Shown in pieces: positions 13,489 through 19,998 of a stretch of DNA of 64,000 nucleotides. The number at the start of each line of letters is the position of its first letter. Position 1 is the stretch's first letter. Below the pieces are notes generated by a model. That model was not told the DNA's origin, ran no database searches, and saw only the letters and a program-made list of their open reading frames with translations. Origin of the DNA: Eikenella sp963548155 (GTDB lineage: Bacteria; Pseudomonadota; Gammaproteobacteria; Burkholderiales; Neisseriaceae); assembly GCA_963548155.1 (NCBI GenBank), contig CAUUTP010000002.1:14375-78374 (forward strand), read 5' to 3'. The translations under genes were made by a program, and so were the position numbers.

Positions 13489-14394
13489 ATGCTTACTGGA
13501 AAAGAACTTGGAACTGCTATTGATGAAGCCATTCGGATGAAAGGTGTGAAGAAGGCGGATGTGGCTAGAGAGTTTGGCGTGAAACCGCCTTCTGTTACTG
13601 GTTGGATTCAGACTGGGCGCATCGCGAAAGAGCATCTTGGAAAGTTGGTTGAGTATTTTTCTGATGTTGTCTCCCCGTCTCATTTTGGTATGGGTGACGT
13701 GGCTCCCACGCCGCCGCCACGTTTCGCCGACTTCGCCGCCCGTCTGAAACAATCGATAGAGGCAAGCGGGCTGTCACTGGATGAGGTAGCCAAAAAATCG
13801 TTTGTGCCGAAAGAGCGGCTGGAAAAGTATTTGACCGGCACAAAGCTGCCGTATGTCGAAGACGGGGAGAATTTGGCCGAAGCGCTGAAAATCAGCGTTG
13901 AATGGCTGCGCTATGGCGATAACCCGGAAATTCCGCCTATCGGCTCAAGGGTGCTGGTGTCTGATGATCCGCCGGACAACGATGCCTATTTCCGCATCCC
14001 GATTTATGACGTGAAGCTGTCAGCCGGGAATGGCAATGCGACGTGGATTGAGAGGGAAAATGATGACAACCCGCTGCTGTTTCGGCCTGGGTGGCTTAAA
14101 GTGAAAGGCTTGCAGCGGAAGTACCTGCGCGGGATGTATGTGCGCGGGGACAGCATGGAACCGCTGCTAATGCACTGGGATACGATTGTTATCGATGCTT
14201 CCGATACGGAGGCGGCAGACGGGGAAGTTTATGCGGTCTGCTACCAGGGCAAGCTATACATCAAGGAGCTGCGCAATACAGGGGATGCCGTGCAGCTTGT
14301 GAGCCGGAATCCGAAATATGATCCGATAGAGATACCCAACGGCAGCGATGTGCAGTTTCAGGTATTAGGCCGCATGGTATGGCGCGGCGGTTAG
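13489..14394 (+). CDS. CI-like repressor, S24 peptidase with two HTH domains
   Basis: The 301-residue repressor starts at 13489 (AAGGA 7 nt upstream; the in-frame ATG at 13459 would place the start inside the promoter). Residues 1-65 form one helix-turn-helix (KADVAREFGVKPPSVTGWIQ) and about 80-140 a second (SLDEVAKKSFVPKERLEKYL). The S24/LexA-like domain has Ser222 in RGDSMEP and Lys259 in YIKEL as catalytic dyad. Ala179-Gly180 in LSAGNG is a possible self-cleavage site, so SOS-dependent induction is likely. Tandem HTH domains are uncommon in CI proteins. It should bind the five 15-bp palindromes. Confidence 0.88.
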   Translation: MLTGKELGTAIDEAIRMKGVKKADVAREFGVKPPSVTGWIQTGRIAKEHLGKLVEYFSDVVSPSHFGMGDVAPTPPPRFADFAARLKQSIEASGLSLDEVAKKSFVPKERLEKYLTGTKLPYVEDGENLAEALKISVEWLRYGDNPEIPPIGSRVLVSDDPPDNDAYFRIPIYDVKLSAGNGNATWIERENDDNPLLFRPGWLKVKGLQRKYLRGMYVRGDSMEPLLMHWDTIVIDASDTEAADGEVYAVCYQGKLYIKELRNTGDAVQLVSRNPKYDPIEIPNGSDVQFQVLGRMVWRGG

Positions 14395-14406
14395 ACGAAA
14401 GGAAAG

Positions 14407-14619
14407 ATGATGACCCGACCCGAGATGTTGCAATTACTGCAACAACTGAAACAAGCCTATGCTGAACAAGAATCCCCGGACGAACGTTACAAATTCGCAT
14501 CGGCGGCCATTGATGATGCTATCTCGACACTGGAAAGCGGCACAGTAAGTATCGAGCAGGTACGAGATGCGGAATCGGAATATGTTTTTGTGCCGATGCT
14601 CGAACAGAAATTGAGGTGA
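14407..14619 (+). CDS. Small hypothetical protein downstream of repressor
   Basis: 70 residues, acidic and helical (MLQLLQQLKQAYAEQESPDE). GAAAGGAAAG precedes tandem ATGs at 14407 and 14410. It lies 12 bp after the repressor stop and is probably cotranscribed in the lysogen. No family recognised. Confidence 0.55.
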   Translation: MMTRPEMLQLLQQLKQAYAEQESPDERYKFASAAIDDAISTLESGTVSIEQVRDAESEYVFVPMLEQKLR

Positions 14620-14623
14620 TGCC

Positions 14624-14878
14624 ATGAAAACCATCTACATAGCCCAAGCCTTTTCCTATGAGGTCAAAAAAGGCAAGACCACCACCAAACTGCTCAACGA
14701 GCAGCCGATACAGTACGCATCAGCAGACCAGGCAATCAGCCGGGCAAGAAGGATGGCAGAGACTAAGGCCGGAGCGATTGCGATAGCCCAGCAGTTTGAC
14801 GAGGCTACTGGCGAAGCAGGAGATTACGAGGTGTTGTGGCAGGGTGGGGTGTTGCCGCAGGGGCTGATTGAGGATTAG
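14624..14878 (+). CDS. Small hypothetical protein in the lysogenic operon
   Basis: 84 residues starting MKTIYIAQAFSYEVKKGKTT, 4 bp after the preceding stop. The sequence has an alternating strand/helix look and ends in LPQGLIED. Cotranscription with the repressor is likely. No family recognised. Confidence 0.55.
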   Translation: MKTIYIAQAFSYEVKKGKTTTKLLNEQPIQYASADQAISRARRMAETKAGAIAIAQQFDEATGEAGDYEVLWQGGVLPQGLIED

Positions 14879-14973
14879 GCCGCGTGTTTTGGTGGAGTGT
14901 GTTGGATTAATAGTAATTAGGACTGGCTGCGTTATAATGGCGTTTTAGTCCCGGGTAAGAGGTGTTAAAAAAC

Positions 14974-15060
14974 ATGGCGATAGATGAGAAAAATACGGAT
15001 TTAGTCCCACCTCTAGAACTTTGCTTTGGACTATGGAGAAAATATGAACAAGGCTGCTGA
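14974..15060 (+). CDS. Possible 28-codon leader ORF before the DUF3800 gene
   Basis: ATG at 14974 opens MAIDEKNTDLVPPLELCFGL and a short tail, overlapping the DUF3800 start by 17 bp. AGAGG lies 11 nt upstream, a weak site. A TATAAT at 14933-14938 is the likely -10 for this transcript. The GGTG/CACC arms at 14,961 and 15,008 could form a leader stem. Coupling or attenuation is possible. Confidence 0.3.
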   Translation: MAIDEKNTDLVPPLELCFGLWRKYEQGC

Positions 15061-15994
15061 CAGCAAAGAGAATGCAAAACAGAAGGCAGCTTCAATAACT
15101 GCGCCAAAGGAGCTAACCGAATCGGAAAAGCAGGCGCAATTATCTTTCGATTTTGCCGAGCGCATATATAACAAGGAGTTTAGCCAATATATTGTATATG
15201 TTGATGAAAGTGGCGATTCTAATTTGAAGTCAGAAAACATAGATTCAGGCTACCCAGTTTTTGTATTAGCCTTATGTATTTTCCATAAACGCTACTATGC
15301 AGACTCACTTGTCCCTGCAGTTCAAAGTTTGAAATTTAATCACTTCGGGCATGATATGGTTGTTTTCCATGAAAAAGAGATTCGGAAGAAAACAAAGCCG
15401 TTTACCTTCCCAACAAAGGAGCAGGAAGATGAATTTATGCTTGACTTGCAAAAACTTATGGATGGGAGTAAGTTTGTTCTTATATCAGGGGCTATTCTAA
15501 AAAATAGAATGCCTGCTAAGCACCAATATAGCAGTGCATACAATATTGCTTTAGGTTTATGCTTAGAGCGGCTTTATCGATTCATGATAGAGAAAAGACA
15601 GGAAAAGCTAAAAACTTTCATTGTATTTGAATCTAGAGGGAATAACGAAGACAAGAACTTAGAGCTTGAATTTAGAAGAATTTGTGATGGCGATAATGTG
15701 TTCAAGATACCTCTACCATTTGAAATCTTGATTAAATCAAAGCAAACTAATTCAACTGGCTTACAGTTTGCAGACCTTGTGGCTCGGCCAATTGGTAGGC
15801 ATTTAATAGATGGAGATGAAAAAGAGAATAGAGCGTTCAATACACTGAAGACTAAGTTCTTTTGTCAAGATAAGCAACGCCTAGGGGAAGAATATCTAGG
15901 ACATGGACTAGCCACTTTCCCCTCACTAGAAAAAGCGAAAGGCCCCGAAAACCGGAGCCATGACGCCGACCAGGGAACCCCCCAATCCACTTAA
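15044..15994 (+). CDS. DUF3800 domain protein (accessory gene)
   Basis: The 316-residue protein has the DUF3800 signatures YVDESGD at residues 52-58 and GLQFADLVARP near the C-terminal third, features of an RNase H-like fold with acidic active-site residues. Start 15044 has GGAG 6 nt upstream. The gene is AT-rich, has its own promoter region and a terminator at 16,130-16,151, and lies in the lysogenically expressed zone, so it is a candidate lysogenic accessory gene. DUF3800 proteins occur near defence loci, but the substrate here is unknown. Confidence 0.75.
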   Translation: MNKAADSKENAKQKAASITAPKELTESEKQAQLSFDFAERIYNKEFSQYIVYVDESGDSNLKSENIDSGYPVFVLALCIFHKRYYADSLVPAVQSLKFNHFGHDMVVFHEKEIRKKTKPFTFPTKEQEDEFMLDLQKLMDGSKFVLISGAILKNRMPAKHQYSSAYNIALGLCLERLYRFMIEKRQEKLKTFIVFESRGNNEDKNLELEFRRICDGDNVFKIPLPFEILIKSKQTNSTGLQFADLVARPIGRHLIDGDEKENRAFNTLKTKFFCQDKQRLGEEYLGHGLATFPSLEKAKGPENRSHDADQGTPQST

Positions 15995-16129
15995 CCCCTA
16001 GTATAGCCTATGGGCGCATAGTATTCAACTTCCTTTACACATATTTCACTTGACTATATAGAATAGTGTAAAAATACAGAGTATTTCATTTATATTCAAT
16101 GTATTACCGTAACACCATAACCCCAGTCC

Positions 16130-16151
16130 GCCCCGCGCGGGCTTTTCTTTT
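16130..16151 (+). terminator. Terminator after the DUF3800 gene
   Basis: Short hairpin GCCC/GGGC (16130-16133 and 16139-16142) followed by TTTTCTTTT. It ends either the DUF3800 message or a short transcript from the TTTACA/TATAGA promoter. Confidence 0.6.
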
Positions 16152-16218
16152 GCCCGTCAAACCACATCCAACTGTAAACCAGTAGCTGACTGTTGCTGTA
16201 CCGCTGTATAAAAAATGC

Positions 16219-16247
16219 TTGCATCTCAGTCAGGAAGCAGGTATTAT
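16219..16247 (+). promoter_or_regulatory. Strong sigma-70-like promoter
   Basis: TTGCAT (16219-16224), exactly 17 bp, TATTAT (16242-16247). The predicted start near 16,254 coincides with the foot of a hairpin. Confidence 0.65.
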
Positions 16248-16253
16248 TCAATT

Positions 16254-16337
16254 GTTACCCATGCGGGGGTTTTGCCGTGGGTAAAAGATATAGAATTCCC
16301 AGCCCGAGTGCTTTAATTGCATTCGGGCTTTTGCTTT
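16254..16337 (+). ncRNA. Candidate small RNA, about 80 nt
   Basis: A promoter at 16,219 would start transcription at the base of a hairpin TTACCCA...TGGGTAA (16255-16261 and 16278-16284, with inner CGG/CCG pairing), and a 10-bp terminator hairpin GCCCGAGTGC/GCATTCGGGC (16302-16311 and 16319-16328) with a TTTTGCTTT tail ends it. Promoter, 5' structure and terminator thus delimit a compact transcript with no ORF. It might alternatively be an attenuated leader of the tRNA pair starting 5 bp later. Confidence 0.4.
16302..16337 (+). terminator. Rho-independent terminator of the candidate small RNA
   Basis: Ten-base-pair stem with one G-T pair, 7-nt loop TTTAATT, then TTTTGCTTT. It lies 5 bp before tRNA-Arg. 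Confidence 0.75.
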
Positions 16338-16341
16338 ATCC

Positions 16342-16415
16342 AAGGCATTAGTGTAGCGGCAGCACGATGGCATCCGAAGCCATAAGACGGGGTTCGAATC
16401 CTCGATGCTTTGCCA
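16342..16415 (+). tRNA. tRNA-Arg (CCG)
   Basis: All four arms can be folded: acceptor AAGGCAT/ATGCTTT (7 bp with one G-T), D stem GTGT/GCAC, anticodon stem ATGGC/GCCAT with loop ATCCGAA giving anticodon CCG, and T stem CGGGG/CCTCG around TTCGAAT. The CCA end is encoded. It decodes CGG arginine codons. Prophage-borne. Confidence 0.85.
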
Positions 16416-16418
16416 GAT

Positions 16419-16492
16419 GCGGGTGTAGCTCAAAGGTGGAGCAGCAGCCTTCCAAGCTGACGGCGCGGGTTCAAATCCCGCCATCCGCTCCA
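16419..16492 (+). tRNA. tRNA-Gly (TCC)
   Basis: Acceptor GCGGGTG/CATCCGC, D stem GCTC/GAGC, anticodon stem CAGC/GCTG with loop CTTCCAA (anticodon TCC), T stem GCGGG/CCCGC around TTCAAAT, encoded CCA. It lies 3 bp after tRNA-Arg, so both are processed from one transcript. It decodes GGA/GGG. Confidence 0.88.
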
Positions 16493-16677
16493 AGTTGCTT
16501 TTTTAAAGAGATGTTTTCAGCCTTGAGTTTCAGGTAGGCAACGGCGTATTGTGGAATGCCGCGAGTATTCCAGCGGCTGATAGATTCAGGAGCGACACCA
16601 AAGGCACGCGCCAAGTCTGCGCGGGTCATATGGGCATCAAATAAAAGGGCATCTAATTGTTGTTTGCATGCTTGCAT
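16471..16677 (-). CDS. Helix-turn-helix protein overlapping tRNA-Gly
   Basis: The 68-residue frame encodes a convincing Cro/YdaS-like HTH: MTRADLARAFGVAPESISRW then NTRGIPQYAVAYLKLKAEN. It is divergent from the PAPS-reductase-like gene (start 16736) and could regulate it. Its last seven codons and stop run through the 3' end of tRNA-Gly on the opposite strand, which is unusual. The start at 16677 lacks a strong ribosome site; ATG at 16629 is an alternative. Confidence 0.6.
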   Translation of the reverse strand: MQACKQQLDALLFDAHMTRADLARAFGVAPESISRWNTRGIPQYAVAYLKLKAENISLKKQLGADGGI

Positions 16678-16735
16678 TGTTGATAAAAAGTCAATATAAT
16701 TGCCGCTATGTTAATATAACTCAGGAGATAAGGCA

Positions 16736-17437
16736 ATGGCTGCCCTATCTGGTGTAGATACAATCCGCGAGGTGGCAAAGCGGCAGAAAAAGACTTTACT
16801 GGCTTTTAGCACCGGCAAAGATGCAATCGCTGCCTGGCTTGCTATCCGTGAGCACTTTGAAGAGGTGGTGCCGTATTACCTTTACTTGGTGCCGGGTTTG
16901 GAGTTTGTGGATGAGCAGATTGCGATGTATGAGCGGTTTTTTGAGACCAAAATCACTCAACTACCACATCCATCAGTCCACCGCCTGCTGAATAATTTTG
17001 TGTTTCAGCCACCGCAAAATTGCGCGGTGATCGAAGATGCCGGTTTGCCGAATTTTGACTACCCCGATATACAGGCAGCGATGTGCCAAATGCACAATCT
17101 GCCGAAAAAAACATTGGTAGCCGATGGGGTGCGTGCGGCAGATAGCCCTATGCGCCGTATCGCCATCAACACACATGGCAGCATCAGCTATAAGCAGCTT
17201 AAATACCATCCGATTTGGGACTGGCGTAAAGCAGACTTGATAGAGTGCTTTAAAAAGCACAATGTGCGGCTTGGCAGCGATTACAAGATATTCGGCCGCT
17301 CGTTTGATGGGATTGATTTGCGGTTTTTGTTGCCGATTAAAAAACATTATCCCAAAGACTATCAAAAAATATTGGAGTTATTTCCGCTGGCTGATTTAGA
17401 GGTGTTCCGCTGGGAGTGCACAAATGGCAAATATTGA
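16736..17437 (+). CDS. PAPS reductase-like (adenine nucleotide alpha hydrolase fold) phage protein
   Basis: The 233-residue protein has the PP-loop FSTGKDAIAAWLA (residues about 24-36; SGGKDS-like) and a fold of the phosphoadenosine phosphosulfate reductase family. In phages this family is not tied to sulfate assimilation; relatives such as DndC act in DNA sulfur modification and others in nucleotide or tRNA chemistry. It overlaps the next gene by 14 bp, and the pair sits just before the terminase. AGGAGA precedes the start. Actual reaction unknown. Confidence 0.75.
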   Translation: MAALSGVDTIREVAKRQKKTLLAFSTGKDAIAAWLAIREHFEEVVPYYLYLVPGLEFVDEQIAMYERFFETKITQLPHPSVHRLLNNFVFQPPQNCAVIEDAGLPNFDYPDIQAAMCQMHNLPKKTLVADGVRAADSPMRRIAINTHGSISYKQLKYHPIWDWRKADLIECFKKHNVRLGSDYKIFGRSFDGIDLRFLLPIKKHYPKDYQKILELFPLADLEVFRWECTNGKY

Positions 17438-17843
17438 CGTTAAGGCAAAAATCGAAGCGGCCAAACAGGCAGCGAAGCATGCAGTAGCCAAGCACAAGCG
17501 GGCGAAGCAGCCGACTGTGGTTATGCCAGAGATTACCGGCAACCCCGAGGTGGATAGCCGGGCGGATTTAGATGCGGTGCAAAAAGGTTTCCGTAACCGC
17601 ATTAAAAATGAAAATAACCGGTTCGAACTGGCAACTGACAGTGAATACTGGTTCGCAGCCTGCTTCCAAACGCGGGAGCAGAAAGAGGCGTTTTTAAAGG
17701 CGCTTGATTTGCTAGCGCATGGCGACAAGTACATTGATGGCCGACTGCTGGCAGAGAAGATGGGAATAGAGCTCCCGGCAGCGGATGTGCCGTATCGGGC
17801 TGAAGGTAAAATTGACAAGGATTATGCACAGTTTGTCGATTGA
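17424..17843 (+). CDS. Hypothetical partner of the PAPS reductase-like protein
   Basis: 139 residues: a basic, alanine/lysine-rich N-terminal helix (residues 5-30), then a globular part with YWFAACFQTREQKEAFLKAL (about 76-95) and GDKYIDGRLLAEKMGI. It overlaps the upstream gene by 14 bp, implying coupled synthesis. A terminator follows 20 bp later. No family recognised, though I regard the pair as a unit. Confidence 0.6.
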   Translation: MANIDVKAKIEAAKQAAKHAVAKHKRAKQPTVVMPEITGNPEVDSRADLDAVQKGFRNRIKNENNRFELATDSEYWFAACFQTREQKEAFLKALDLLAHGDKYIDGRLLAEKMGIELPAADVPYRAEGKIDKDYAQFVD

Positions 17844-17862
17844 TGGATTGTGTAGTGAGTAA

Positions 17863-17886
17863 GGCCGCTTGATCGCGGCCTTTTTG
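17863..17886 (+). terminator. Rho-independent terminator
   Basis: GGCCGC (17863-17868) and GCGGCC (17875-17880) with loop TTGATC and TTTTT. It separates the PAPS-reductase pair from the packaging genes. Confidence 0.8.
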
Positions 17887-17913
17887 TTTGGCCTTTTGTT
17901 TATGGAGGTTGTT

Positions 17914-18036
17914 ATGCGTGGTTTTGTGATTCGTGGGCGAATGGCAGCCAGCGGCGGTAGATATGGTGGTGCCAATACATCCCGCACTTTCAGGTTTGCC
18001 GGCAGCCCGTCAGTGAGCCGCACAAGCGGAAGCTAG
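17914..18036 (+). CDS. Tiny arginine-rich peptide A (40 residues)
   Basis: ATG at 17914 has GGAGG 6 nt upstream. The product starts MRGFVIRGRMAASGGRYGG and ends SRTSGS; it is strongly basic and has no acidic residue. It is followed after 8 bp by a second gene with the same first three and last five residues. Not recognised. Possibly a nucleic-acid-binding or membrane-active peptide. Confidence 0.55.
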   Translation: MRGFVIRGRMAASGGRYGGANTSRTFRFAGSPSVSRTSGS

Positions 18037-18044
18037 GAGGGAAT

Positions 18045-18137
18045 ATGCGTGGAGTAATCGGACGTGTTGCCCGTGGTGCTAGAAATCTAGTGCGCAGGGC
18101 AGTGAGTGCATTCCGTGGCCGCACTAGCGGTTCATAA
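18045..18137 (+). CDS. Tiny arginine-rich peptide B (30 residues)
   Basis: ATG at 18045 follows TAGGAGGGAAT, an excellent ribosome site overlapping the stop of peptide A. The product starts MRGVIGRVARGARNLVRRAV and ends RTSGS, an amphipathic cationic helix in outline. It lies 40 bp before the small terminase gene. Not recognised. Confidence 0.55.
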   Translation: MRGVIGRVARGARNLVRRAVSAFRGRTSGS

Positions 18138-18177
18138 CGGGTTTTGAAAAATCAATCTCATGCAATAAGGTGGATCA

Positions 18178-18750
18178 ATGGCTTTATGTGGAGCGAAAAC
18201 CCGTTCGGGCGCACCGTGTAAAGCAAAGGCCATGACTAACGGCAGATGCCGGATGCACGGTGGAACAAACAAAGGCGCACCGAAGGGGAATAAAAACAAG
18301 GTTTCTTGCGGTGCGCTTTATTCATCCTACTACACGGATGAAGAAAAAGCGTTGGCTGATGGTTTGGAGTTGGAGAGTATTGATGCCGAACTCAGGTTAT
18401 GCAAAATTAGGCTGAATCGGGCGCTGAAACTGGAAGCAGAGCAGACTGATGAAACGCTTGAATTGAAACAGGTGGTAGAAGCCCCGGCTGTTATTGGTGG
18501 GGTGCCGGTTGAAGATGATGAAGTCAGCCCGGTGCGGCAGAAGACCTATGCTAAACGCGATTATGAAGCAATCATCCAGCGCTTGCTTAGCAGGATTGAA
18601 TCGCTGACGGCAACGCGGCAGCGGCTGCTGTCTGCCCAATTAGATTATGAATTGAAACTGGCGGCCAAGGAATCCGGCGCGGTGTTTATGCCGCATGTGA
18701 TTGAGCTGGTAGCCCCTGTTGTGAAACAAGATGACGAGAGTGCAGATTGA
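18178..18750 (+). CDS. terS: Terminase small subunit-like, HGGXW-type zinc motif
   Basis: 190 residues. The N-terminus carries CGAKTRSGAPCKAKAM followed by GRCRMHGGTNKGAPKGN, a Cys/His cluster of the HGGXW type linked to phage terminase small subunits. The rest is helical (coiled coil about residues 55-85 and 115-150). It overlaps the large-subunit gene by 20 bp. It recognises phage DNA for packaging. Confidence 0.75.
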   Translation: MALCGAKTRSGAPCKAKAMTNGRCRMHGGTNKGAPKGNKNKVSCGALYSSYYTDEEKALADGLELESIDAELRLCKIRLNRALKLEAEQTDETLELKQVVEAPAVIGGVPVEDDEVSPVRQKTYAKRDYEAIIQRLLSRIESLTATRQRLLSAQLDYELKLAAKESGAVFMPHVIELVAPVVKQDDESAD

Positions 18751-19963
18751 GTTGCCGCCGAAGCTGATTCCGGTGTTTGCAGGGAAAAAGCGCTATCGTT
18801 GTGCTTACGGCGGGCGCGGTTCGGGTAAAACCCGCAGTTTTGCCTTGATGACGGCAGTCCGTGGCTACCAATGCGGTCAGGCTGGATTAAATGGGGCGAT
18901 ATTGTGCGGCCGTGAGTTTGTGAACTCGCTGGCTGATTCAAGCCTTGAGGAAGTGAAAGAGGCGATTCGCTCCGTGCCGTGGTTGGCAAATTACTACGAA
19001 ATCGGCGACAAGTATATCCGTTCGCGCGACCGGCGCATCAATTACCTGTTTGCCGGCCTACGATACAACTTAGACAGCCTGAAATCAAAAGCCCGCATCT
19101 TGCTGGCTTGGGCAGATGAGGCAGAGAGTGTGTCGGAGATGGCGTGGCAAAAGCTTCTGCCTACAGTGCGTGAGCATGATTCGGAAGTTTGGGTAACGTG
19201 GAATCCGGAGACTGAAGGTAGCCCAACGGATTTGCGTTTCCGCAAGCATATCGGCGACAACGGCATCTCAGTGGAAGTGAACTACTGCGACAACCCGTGG
19301 TTTCCTGAGGTGTTGGAGCAGGAGCGGCTGGCGGATAAAGCCCGTTTAGACGAGGCAAGCTACCGCTGGATTTGGGAAGGCGCGTATCTGCAAATGTCAG
19401 ATGCGCAGATTTTCCGTGGCAAGTATGAAGAGAAAGCCTTCACGCCGCGCGAAGAGTGGGATGGCCCATATTTCGGGCTGGACTTCGGATTCTCCCAAGA
19501 CCCAACGGCAGCGGTTAAATGCTGGATATATGACGGCTGTCTGTATATTGAGCAGGACTACGGCAAAATCGGGCTGGAACTGGACGATACCGCGCCTATG
19601 CTGCGGAAACACCTGCCGGGCATTGAAAAATATGTGGTACGCGCAGACAGCGCACGGCCTGAATCCATCAGCTACTTGAAACGCCACGGCTTGCCCCGTA
19701 TTACTGGGGTGCAGAAAGGTAAAGGCAGCGTGGAAGATGGTATCGAGTTTATCAAGTCGTTCAAGCTGGTATTCATTCACCCTGATGCGGCGGCCACGCT
19801 GCGGGAATTTAAGCTGTACAGCTACAAGACGGACAGGTTGAGTGGCGATGTGCTGCCGGTGGTGCTGGACGAGAATAACCATTACATCGATGCGGTGCGC
19901 TATGCCCTGGAGCCATTGATGAAACGGCGCGGCGAAATATCGCGCAGGGATTTTTTACTGTGA
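18731..19963 (+). CDS. terL: Terminase large subunit (PBSX-like)
   Basis: The 410-residue motor-nuclease has Walker A GGRGSGKTRS (residues about 27-36), Walker B ILLAWADEAE (about 120-129), and the RNase H-like nuclease residues in GLDFGFSQDP, YVVRADSARPES and YIDAVRYAL. It pumps DNA into the procapsid and cuts it. Length and motifs fit the PBSX/terminase 3 family. Start 18731 overlaps terS. Confidence 0.93.
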   Translation: MTRVQIELPPKLIPVFAGKKRYRCAYGGRGSGKTRSFALMTAVRGYQCGQAGLNGAILCGREFVNSLADSSLEEVKEAIRSVPWLANYYEIGDKYIRSRDRRINYLFAGLRYNLDSLKSKARILLAWADEAESVSEMAWQKLLPTVREHDSEVWVTWNPETEGSPTDLRFRKHIGDNGISVEVNYCDNPWFPEVLEQERLADKARLDEASYRWIWEGAYLQMSDAQIFRGKYEEKAFTPREEWDGPYFGLDFGFSQDPTAAVKCWIYDGCLYIEQDYGKIGLELDDTAPMLRKHLPGIEKYVVRADSARPESISYLKRHGLPRITGVQKGKGSVEDGIEFIKSFKLVFIHPDAAATLREFKLYSYKTDRLSGDVLPVVLDENNHYIDAVRYALEPLMKRRGEISRRDFLL

Positions 19964-19998
19964 GGCTGCCTAAGGCGGCTTTTTTGTTGGGTTGAATC

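Larger units (their letters stand above)
15995..16253. other. AT-rich intergenic region with promoter-like elements
   Basis: No convincing ORF. It holds TTTACA (16034-16039) and TATAGA (16057-16062) with 17-bp spacing on the plus strand, the hairpin at 16,130-16,151, and the small-RNA promoter at 16,219-16,247. Confidence 0.5.

Noticed and set aside
16248..16493. Minus-strand 81-codon ORF over the tRNA genes
   Set aside because: Its sequence (for example GFEPAPSAWKAAAPPLSYTR) is the familiar artefact of translating tRNA genes in reverse.
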